From Streptomyces sp. STR69 (GTDB taxonomy: Bacteria; Actinomycetota; Actinomycetes; Streptomycetales; Streptomycetaceae), in assembly GCF_024519455.1 (NCBI RefSeq), contig NZ_JALJRY010000029.1:44472-108471 (forward strand): 64,000 bases of DNA, read 5' to 3'. Positions 58,044-64,000 of the stretch are shown here, in pieces (position 1 is the stretch's first letter; each line of letters opens with the position of its first letter). The notes beneath the pieces are model-generated. The model had not been told where the DNA came from, made no database searches, and was given only the letters and a program-made list of their open reading frames with translations. The position numbers and the translations under genes are program-made.

Positions 58044-59122
58044 GCACCGAGGACGAACCCCAGGCCCCGAGCCGCAACGACCAGGTAGCGGCTCTACGGC
58101 CCGTCTACCAGGCCGACTTGGCCGACGGCCTGGACCGCTTCTTCGAGCCCCGGCGCGAGACCTGCCCCTGGTGCGACTCGTCGCGGCTCAAGACCCGGCT
58201 GCGCACGAGGGATCTGATCCAGCACAAGCCGGGCACCTTCGTCCTGGACCGCTGCGAGGACTGCCGACACACGTTCCAGAATCCCCGACTGAGTCCGGCG
58301 GGACTGGAGTTCTACTACCGGGACTTCTACGACGGCCTGGGCGAGAAGCAGTTGGGCAACACGTTCGCGGCCCGTACCAAGATGTACGAGCAGCGAGCGG
58401 AGTCACTGCTCGCGCACGCGCCGACTCCCAAGAACTGGCTGGACGTCGGCACCGGGCACGGCCACTTCTGCGAGTCGGCCCGCACGGTGTACCCGGGCAC
58501 GACCTTCGACGGCCTCGACTTCACGGACGGAGCCGAACTCGCCGAGCAGGCGGGGCGGGTGGAGCGCGGCTATCGCGGCAGCTTCCCGGAACTGGCCCCG
58601 AATCTCGCGGGCCACTACGACGTCGTCAGCATGTTCCACTACCTGGAGCACAGCACCGAGCCCGAACGCGAACTGGCCGCCGCACACCAGGCGGTCCGCC
58701 CCGGCGGCCACCTGCTGATCGAGGTCCCGGACCCCGACAGCCGCTACTCCCGCCTGCTGGGCCGCTGGTGGCTGCCGTGGCTCCAGCCCCAGCATCTGCA
58801 CTTCATCCCGGTGGAGAACCTGCGGGCCCGTCTCACGGACCTCGGCTTCACGGTCGTGGCGGAACAGCACGCGGAGCCGCACGACCCGGTCGACCTCCTC
58901 GCCGGCACCTGGCTGGCGCTGGACACGGCCGCCCCCCGCGACAACCTCCCGTGGCTGCCGAAGCCGCCGTCCGCTCCGGCCCGTACGCTCCGGGCGGCGG
59001 TGCTGATCGCGGGGATTCCGGCGCTGATCCTCGGCACGCTGCTGGACCGGTTCGTGGTGAAGGGGCTGTCGCACCGGCTGAGGGTGTCGAACGCGTACCG
59101 GCTGGTGGCACGGCGCGACTGA
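58040..59122 (+). CDS. SAM-dependent methyltransferase with N-terminal zinc-ribbon
   Basis: 360 aa. A four-cysteine zinc-binding element (CPWC near 43-46, CEDC near 72-75) precedes the class I SAM fold. Motif I is NWLDVGTGHGHFCESA; FHYLEHSTEPERELAAAHQAVRPGGHLLIEVPD follows. A hydrophobic segment near the C-terminus (AAVLIAGIPALILGTLLDRFV) suggests membrane association. Zinc-ribbon methyltransferases of this kind act on sugars or lipid-linked substrates. GTG 58040 overlaps the glycosyltransferase stop. Last gene of the operon; a long hairpin follows at 59281-59320. Confidence 0.87.
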   Translation: MSTEDEPQAPSRNDQVAALRPVYQADLADGLDRFFEPRRETCPWCDSSRLKTRLRTRDLIQHKPGTFVLDRCEDCRHTFQNPRLSPAGLEFYYRDFYDGLGEKQLGNTFAARTKMYEQRAESLLAHAPTPKNWLDVGTGHGHFCESARTVYPGTTFDGLDFTDGAELAEQAGRVERGYRGSFPELAPNLAGHYDVVSMFHYLEHSTEPERELAAAHQAVRPGGHLLIEVPDPDSRYSRLLGRWWLPWLQPQHLHFIPVENLRARLTDLGFTVVAEQHAEPHDPVDLLAGTWLALDTAAPRDNLPWLPKPPSAPARTLRAAVLIAGIPALILGTLLDRFVVKGLSHRLRVSNAYRLVARRD

Positions 59123-59193
59123 GCCGTGGTCGACCGCAACAGGGAAGAGGGCCCGACGGTGCTGCGCACGGGTCGACTACCGGCTGGCCCCCA

Positions 59194-59221
59194 TTGAATG
59201 ATGCATTCACCGCGTCTAGCA
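59194..59221 (+). promoter_or_regulatory. Promoter/operator-like motif with no gene downstream
   Basis: TTGAAT (59194-59199) and TAGCAT (59216-59221) are 16 nt apart. The perfect palindrome TGAATG-ATG-CATTCA (59195-59209) overlaps the -35 region, GntR-operator style. On the plus strand it points into the 3' end of the oppositely oriented SIS gene. Confidence 0.4.
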
Positions 59222-59280
59222 TCAGCCGGTGATTCCAGCAATTCCCGTCTGAGTTCCGACAAGTGCGGCGCAGGTGACGA

Positions 59281-59320
59281 CGAGCGGTCGCGGCCCGGTT
59301 CCGGGGGCTCCGGCCGCTCG
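59281..59320. terminator. Long hairpin between PKS operon and SIS gene
   Basis: CGAGCGG at one end pairs with CCGCTCG at the other, continuing with few mismatches through an inner GGCCCGG/CCGGGGGC stem. It lies 17 bp beyond the SIS stop codon and 158 bp beyond the methyltransferase stop, and would serve the minus-strand transcript best. Confidence 0.65.
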
Positions 59321-59336
59321 TCCACAGACCCTGAAC

Positions 59337-60101
59337 TCAGCTCGCGGTACGGCGAATTCGCCCCGCGTACCGCTTCTCCAGCTCCAGGTTGCCCTCGAAG
59401 CCGCCCGGCACATTGGCCGAGACGTACACGGGCGGCCGGTCGCCCGAGGCGAGGAGCTGGGCCGCCGCCTCCGCCACCGTCAGCTGCACGAGCATCGCGC
59501 CGGTGAGCGTGGAGAGGGCGCAAACGGCACCCCCGCCCGGGAGTTCGAGGAGGGCGTCGCCGCGCGGGGCCGCGTTGTCGAGGACGACGTCCGCGAGGTC
59601 GACGAGCTTCTTGCCGCTGGGGTGACCGGCGGGGACGGCGTGGGTGTGGGCGAGCGAGGTGATGGCGAGGAGGCGGTGTCCGCGCTCCTTCACCCGCAGG
59701 GCCATTTCCACGATCACCTTGTTGACACCGGAGTTGGAGACGATGACGAAGAGGTCCTGCGGGTGGGGCGCGGCCAGGTCGTAGAGCCGGTCGGCGACTC
59801 CGGCCTGCCGCTCCAGCAGCGGGTCGTCGAGCACGCTCGGGGCGTCGCCGCCGTAGAGGACGAGGTCGGCGATGCTCAGGCGGTTGGTGGGCACCAGACC
59901 CCCGGCGCGGCCCGCGAGTTCGAGGACCATGGCCTGGGAGTGGCCGGTGCCGAAGGCCTGGATGACGCCGTTCGTGCGGACGCAGTCCGCGATCAGTGCG
60001 GCGGCGCGGGACACGGTCTCGCGGCTGGATTCGGTGATGTGCTGGAGGACGGCCAGGCTCTCGCGCGCGAAGATCTCGGCACTCACGGACTCGGCGGACA
60101 C
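59337..60101 (-). CDS. SIS-domain phosphosugar isomerase-like protein (UPF0309 type)
   Basis: 254 aa. The SIS fold has NGVIQAFGTGHSQAMVLELAGRAGG near the N-terminus and DLFVIVSNSGVNKVIVEMALRVKERGH in the middle, a phosphosugar-binding SNSG loop. The C-terminal DADVVLDNAAPRGDALLEL-type block (here DLADVVLDNAAPRGDALLEL) is typical of the UPF0309 group. The start is taken as GTG 60101, with GGGGAG four nt upstream; GTG 60086 is possible. Divergent from the RpiR regulator. Substrate is probably an amino-sugar or hexose phosphate. Linkage to the downstream mannosidase suggests mannose-containing glycans. Confidence 0.85.
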   Translation of the reverse strand: MSAESVSAEIFARESLAVLQHITESSRETVSRAAALIADCVRTNGVIQAFGTGHSQAMVLELAGRAGGLVPTNRLSIADLVLYGGDAPSVLDDPLLERQAGVADRLYDLAAPHPQDLFVIVSNSGVNKVIVEMALRVKERGHRLLAITSLAHTHAVPAGHPSGKKLVDLADVVLDNAAPRGDALLELPGGGAVCALSTLTGAMLVQLTVAEAAAQLLASGDRPPVYVSANVPGGFEGNLELEKRYAGRIRRTAS

Positions 60102-60116
60102 ACGCTACTCCCCACC

Positions 60117-60132
60117 GGTGGATCAAACCACC
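60117..60132. promoter_or_regulatory. Candidate RpiR operator in the divergent SIS/RpiR promoter
   Basis: GGTGG-ATCAAA-CCACC is a perfect inverted repeat in a 118-bp AT-rich divergent region. A related TCAAACnACC sequence (reverse strand) occurs before the mannosidase gene, near 61168. Confidence 0.4.
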
Positions 60133-60219
60133 TATTCTTTCCCGATCAATGAATCAATAAATCACACGCGGTCCTGGTATTCAATCGAAGGCCTCTGGGG
60201 TGGCTGATACCTTCTCCAC

Positions 60220-61104
60220 ATGCCCCCGACAGACGTCACCACCCTCATCCGCACGGAGCTGCCCCGGCTGGCGGGCTCGTTGCGGAAGGTCGGCGAGCTG
60301 ATCCTGGAGGATCCGGCCGCCGTCACCCACTGCTCGGCCGCCGAGCTGGGCCGCCGCACCGGTACCTCGCAGGCGACGGTGACCCGGTTCTGCCGCGCGG
60401 TGGGCCTCGACTCGTACCAGCATCTGCTGATCGAACTGGCCCAGGAGCGCGGGCGCGGCGAGGTGTCCGACTGGGGCACCGCCGAGATCGGCCCGGACAT
60501 CTCCCCGGACGACGATCTGGAGCGGGTCGTGCAGGTCGTGGGCAGCGCGGACCTGCGCGCGGTGCAGCAGACCATCGACCGGATCGACCTCGACGCGGTG
60601 GAGCGCGCGGCCACCGCCGCCGCCCGCGCCCGGCGCATCGACGTCTACGGCATCGGCGGCAGCGGGGCGGTCGCCCAGGAGACCGAGACCCGGCTGTTCC
60701 GCATCGGCTGCGCGGTGCGCGGCTGGACCGAGGTGCACGCCGCCGCCACCTCCGCCGCGCTGCTCACCCCGGCGGACGTCGCCATCGGTATCTCCCACTC
60801 GGGTTCGACGCGCGAGACCATCGAACCGTTCGAACTCGCCAAGGAGCGCGGCGCCACCACCATCGCCCTCACCTCCGATCCGCGCTCCGCACTCGCCCGC
60901 GCCGCCGACATCCGGCTCATCTCCTCGTCCTCGGCGACCAGTTTCCCCACCGGCATCATCGGCGCCCGCCACTCGGTGCTGGTCCTCATCGACTGCCTCT
61001 ACGTCCGCATCGCGCAGCTCTCCTACCAGCGCGCGAGCGCCTCGCTGGCCCTCACCGACCACATCGCCGGGGAGCACACGGTGAAGTCCCGCAGGGGCCG
61101 GTGA
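60220..61104 (+). CDS. MurR/RpiR-family transcriptional regulator
   Basis: 294 aa. The N-terminal helix-turn-helix (about 1-75) contains AAELGRRTGTSQATVTRFCRAVGLDSYQHL. The SIS ligand domain (about 120-260) contains RIDVYGIGGSGAVAQETETRLFRIG and VAIGISHSGSTRETIEPFELA, a phosphosugar site. It probably senses a sugar phosphate made or used by the SIS protein. It should control the divergent SIS gene and the mannosidase gene that follows 133 bp downstream on its own strand. Confidence 0.9.
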   Translation: MPPTDVTTLIRTELPRLAGSLRKVGELILEDPAAVTHCSAAELGRRTGTSQATVTRFCRAVGLDSYQHLLIELAQERGRGEVSDWGTAEIGPDISPDDDLERVVQVVGSADLRAVQQTIDRIDLDAVERAATAAARARRIDVYGIGGSGAVAQETETRLFRIGCAVRGWTEVHAAATSAALLTPADVAIGISHSGSTRETIEPFELAKERGATTIALTSDPRSALARAADIRLISSSSATSFPTGIIGARHSVLVLIDCLYVRIAQLSYQRASASLALTDHIAGEHTVKSRRGR

Positions 61105-61159
61105 TCTGAACCCGGACCGGCCCACGATCTCGGCCGAGTCTGCATGGATGAACCACCGA

Positions 61160-61185
61160 AGTTACGCGGGGATGGTTGTTTGAAT
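61160..61185. promoter_or_regulatory. Possible second RpiR site upstream of the mannosidase
   Basis: The sequence GGATGGTTGTTTGAATCATC, read on the reverse strand, contains TCAAACAACC. This resembles the TCAAACCACC half of the palindrome at 60117-60132. It lies about 55-70 nt upstream of the mannosidase start. Confidence 0.3.
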
Positions 61186-61237
61186 CATCTTCGCGATGTC
61201 AGGATGGGCGCTCCGCCGAGCCTCTGGTAGGAGACCC

Positions 61238-64000
61238 ATGCGCGTCACCGCTGCCCTGTCGACCGAGCTGTTCGCCGGTACCGCCGAGCATCCGCTCCAG
61301 GTGGTGGCCGTCGAACTCGCCCATGTCCCCGGCCGGCCGGTGCGCCTCACGGTCGAGGGTCCGGGCCTGCACGGCAGCGCGGAGACGGTCGTCGGCGAGG
61401 ACGGCACCGCACGCGCCGAGATACCCGTGGCCTGCGGCCTCGCGCCCGGCGAGCGGTGCGCAATCGAGGTGACGGCGGCCGACGGCGGCCAACTGGCCAC
61501 GTACAGCACCGAGTTCACGGCCGCCGAACCCGGCTGGACCATGTTCATGGTCAGTCACTTCCACTACGACCCCGTCTGGTGGAACACCCAGGGCGCCTAC
61601 ACCGAGACCTGGGACGTCGCCGACGACCCGGCCACCACGGGTCTCCCCGCCCGCACCTTCGACTCGCGCGGCCAGTCCGGCATGAGCCTCGTCCGGGCCC
61701 ACTGCGACCTGGCCCGCCGCGACCCGGCGTACACCTTCGTCCTCGCCGAGGTCGACTACCTCAAGCCCTACTGGGACGCCTTCCCCGAGGAACGCGCCTT
61801 TCTGCGCGAGCTGATCCGCACCGGCCGGGTCGAGATCATGGGCGGCACGTACAACGAGCCGAACACCAACCTCACCGGCGCCGAGGCGACCGTGCGCAAC
61901 GCCCTGTACGGGGACGGCTTTCAGCGCGGCATCCTGGGAGCCTCACCCGAAACCGCCTGGCAGCTCGACGCGTTCGGGCACGACCCGCAGTTCCCCGGGC
62001 TCATGGCGGACGCGGGAGTCTCCTCCAGCTCGTGGGCGCGCGGACCGTTCCACCAGTGGGGGCCGACGCTCTCCGTCTTCGGCGAGGAGCCGCGCGATCC
62101 CCAACGCATGCAGTTCCCGGCCGAGTTCAGCTGGATCGCCCCCTCCGGGCGCGGGCTGCTCACCGCCTACATGGTCAACCACTACGGCGCCGGCTGGGCC
62201 ATCGACAACGCGCCCACGCTCCCCGAGGCCGAAGCGGCGGCGCTGAAGCTGTTCCGGGGACTCAAGAAGGTCGCGCTCACCCGCAATGTGCTGCTGCCGG
62301 TCGGCGGTGACTACGCGCCGCCGTGCCGCTGGGTGATGGACATCCACCGTGACTGGAACGCCCGTTACGTCTGGCCGCGCTTCGTCAGCGCGATCCCCCG
62401 GGACTTCTTCGCGGCCGTCCGCGCCGAGTTGGCCGAGGAGGGACGCAAGGCGTCGCCGCAGACCCGGGACATGAACCCGGTCTACACCGGCAAGGACGTC
62501 TCGTACATCGACACCAAGCAGGCCCAGCGCCACGGCGAGACCCTCCTCGCCGACGCCGAGGCCTGGGCGACGCTCGCCTCGCTCGTGGCCCGACACCCCT
62601 ATCCGGACGCGGCGTTGGACAAGGCCTGGCGGCAGCTCATCTACGGCGCCCACCACGACGCGATCACCGGCTCCGAGTCGGACCAGGTGTACATCGACCT
62701 GATGACCGGCTGGCGCGAGCTGTACGACCTGGCGGAGACGGTGCACGCCGACGCGACGGCGGCCATCGCCGGGAAGGTCGCCCAACTCCCGGGCGCGACC
62801 GACGACTTGGTGGTGTTCAACTCGGCGACCTGGGAGCGCCGCGACGTGCTGACCGTCGCCGACCCCGGCCTGGTCCCCCTCGACGACACCGGCCTGCCCC
62901 TCCCCGCCGTGCGCGAGGGCGACCAACTCCGGCTCGTCGTACCGGACGTACCCGGCATGGGCCTCAAGGCCCTCCCGCTCGCGGAGGGTTCGGTACCCGA
63001 GTGGACGCCCGGCGAAGGCCTCACCATCCGCAACGAGTTCTACGAGGTGACGGTCGACCCCGCGCGCGGCGGCGGCGTCAGCAGCCTGCGCGAACTGGCC
63101 GAGGAGGGCCGGGAGTTGCTGCGCGCGGGTGACATCGGCAACGAACTCGTCGTACAGGAGGAGTACGCGCGCCACCCGCGGTTCGGCGAGGGCCCCTGGC
63201 ACCTCACCCCCACCGGAACCACCGCCGCCCGCAGCCGGGACGTCACCGCCGACATCGATGTCCAGCACTCCCCCGCCGGTTCGCGGATCACCGTCACCGC
63301 CGACCTCGGGCTGTTCCGGTACACCCAGCGACTGACCCTCTGGACGGGGGTGCCACGCCTGGACGTGACGACCACGATCGACGGCTACGACGGCGCCGAC
63401 CGGCTGATCAGGGTGCGCTGGCCGTCCGACGTGACGGGTGGACTGCCCGTGCACGAGGTGGCCGACGCGGTGATCGGGCGCGGGTTCGGGTTCGTCGAGG
63501 TGGACAGCGAGGAGTTCCCGTGGACGCTCGACAACCCGGCGAACACCTGGTTCGGGCTCGGGTCCACCGCGCGGGTCGCGGTGCACGACGAGTCGGGCCG
63601 GCTGCTCGGCCACCGGTCGATCGGGGTCGCCGAACTCGTCTACGCCGACTGGGACGAGGCCGGTGAACTCGGTGCCGCGCTCGCGGCGGCCCTGGTCCGC
63701 GTCGGGGTCACCGCGACCTCGACGATCGCGGGCGGTCCGCGCTACGGGGACCTCGAAGTGGACTCCAATCTCCCGGACTTCCGGATCGCGGTGGGCGCGC
63801 CCGAGCGCAACTCGGTGGTCGCCGAGGCTCTCGGCTGGGACCCGGCAGCCGGGCGCGAGTTGCGTCGGCAACTGGCCGAGCGGGCGATGGCGGCGGTGTG
63901 GGTCGCGCCGCGTGCCGGGCTGCGCGAGGAGTGGGTGCCCGGGGCCGACCTGCGCGACCTGGAACGGCTGCCGCTGCTCGTGGTGGCGGGAGCCCCCCCC
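61238..64000 (+). CDS. GH38 alpha-mannosidase, 3' end beyond the window
   Basis: 921 codons present, no stop reached. Residues about 95-370 are the GH38 catalytic domain. Zinc ligands lie in SHFHYDPVWW (His107, His109, Asp111). The nucleophile Asp244 is in WQLDAFGHDPQFPG. The alpha-helical mid domain (YTGKDVSYIDTKQAQRHGET, YGAHHDAITGSESDQVY) and beta-sandwich C-terminal domains follow. No signal peptide, so it acts in the cytoplasm on imported or endogenous mannosides. ATG 61238 follows TAGGAG. Because it runs off the end of the sequence, its C-terminus and any following genes cannot be described. Confidence 0.93.
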   Translation, partial: MRVTAALSTELFAGTAEHPLQVVAVELAHVPGRPVRLTVEGPGLHGSAETVVGEDGTARAEIPVACGLAPGERCAIEVTAADGGQLATYSTEFTAAEPGWTMFMVSHFHYDPVWWNTQGAYTETWDVADDPATTGLPARTFDSRGQSGMSLVRAHCDLARRDPAYTFVLAEVDYLKPYWDAFPEERAFLRELIRTGRVEIMGGTYNEPNTNLTGAEATVRNALYGDGFQRGILGASPETAWQLDAFGHDPQFPGLMADAGVSSSSWARGPFHQWGPTLSVFGEEPRDPQRMQFPAEFSWIAPSGRGLLTAYMVNHYGAGWAIDNAPTLPEAEAAALKLFRGLKKVALTRNVLLPVGGDYAPPCRWVMDIHRDWNARYVWPRFVSAIPRDFFAAVRAELAEEGRKASPQTRDMNPVYTGKDVSYIDTKQAQRHGETLLADAEAWATLASLVARHPYPDAALDKAWRQLIYGAHHDAITGSESDQVYIDLMTGWRELYDLAETVHADATAAIAGKVAQLPGATDDLVVFNSATWERRDVLTVADPGLVPLDDTGLPLPAVREGDQLRLVVPDVPGMGLKALPLAEGSVPEWTPGEGLTIRNEFYEVTVDPARGGGVSSLRELAEEGRELLRAGDIGNELVVQEEYARHPRFGEGPWHLTPTGTTAARSRDVTADIDVQHSPAGSRITVTADLGLFRYTQRLTLWTGVPRLDVTTTIDGYDGADRLIRVRWPSDVTGGLPVHEVADAVIGRGFGFVEVDSEEFPWTLDNPANTWFGLGSTARVAVHDESGRLLGHRSIGVAELVYADWDEAGELGAALAAALVRVGVTATSTIAGGPRYGDLEVDSNLPDFRIAVGAPERNSVVAEALGWDPAAGRELRRQLAERAMAAVWVAPRAGLREEWVPGADLRDLERLPLLVVAGAPP

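Noticed and set aside
59198..59506. A plus-strand open frame downstream of the orphan promoter
   Set aside because: Its second half is the antisense of the SIS gene, and its sequence is Pro/Arg/Ser-rich without any family resemblance.
1..64000. CRISPR arrays, tRNA, rRNA or prophage genes
   Set aside because: I looked for regularly spaced repeats, cloverleaf-like sequences with CCA ends and phage-type proteins and found none. A dedicated tRNA search would be needed to exclude a missed tRNA.

Overview
The window is high-GC actinobacterial chromosome and almost certainly Streptomyces. The evidence is the very GC-rich third codon positions, frequent GTG/TTG starts with 1-4 nt start/stop overlaps, two complete conservons (cvnABCD), a gamma-butyrolactone-receptor-type TetR regulator, a DUF6230/DUF6114 pair, a membrane-anchored chitin/cellulose-type LPMO, and several short interspersed repeats that recur in Streptomyces genomes. 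I see no rRNA, tRNA, CRISPR array, intact insertion sequence or phage.

Layout. 1-4.5 kb: 5' part of an ARMT1/DUF89-type phosphatase gene, the ScbR-like TetR gene with an upstream palindrome, a secreted subtilase and a divergent AA10 LPMO. 4.5-7 kb: a secreted protein of unknown function facing a DUF6230-DUF6114 pair. 7-10.2 kb (minus strand): ArsR regulator, MgtA-like P-type ATPase, tatA. 10.4-11 kb: a TerB-like gene broken by a palindromic mini-repeat, then a truncated AsnC-type remnant. 11.4-16.3 kb: an orphan sugar-binding lipoprotein joined to conservon 1. 16.2-25.4 kb: an M81 peptidase and ROK repressor, divergent from a dipeptide-type ABC transporter operon ending in a ROK kinase. 25.5-27 kb: a Tat-exported GH43-like/AbfB protein. 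27-35 kb: an osmoprotectant (OpuC/ProU-type) ABC system whose binding-protein gene is separated from the permease and ATPase genes by conservon 2. 35.2-38.2 kb: GT2 plus GT39 membrane glycosyltransferases. 38.3-43.1 kb: ApbE, an FMN-binding lipoprotein-like protein, a ferric-reductase-type flavocytochrome and a divergent two-component system, ending in a 186-bp MITE-like element. 43.4-44 kb: GPP34. 44.4-59.1 kb: a six-gene, fully overlapping operon for a PUFA-synthase-like iterative PKS. 59.3-64 kb: SIS isomerase, RpiR regulator, and the start of a GH38 alpha-mannosidase cut by the window end.

The most interesting locus is the PKS operon. PksA carries two tandem nitronate-monooxygenase/PfaD-type TIM barrels fused in front of KS-AT-ACP-KR. 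PksB is KS-AT(like)-DH-PPTase. A discrete ACP, an alpha/beta hydrolase, a GT1 glycosyltransferase and a zinc-ribbon SAM methyltransferase follow, each gene overlapping or within a few bases of the next. The domain set lies between PUFA synthases, heterocyst-glycolipid synthases and enediyne PKSs, and predicts a glycosylated, methylated long-chain product. Other genuine systems are the NAD(P)H-to-FMN transmembrane electron-transfer module with its own two-component system, and the two conservons, each tied to a solute-binding-protein gene.
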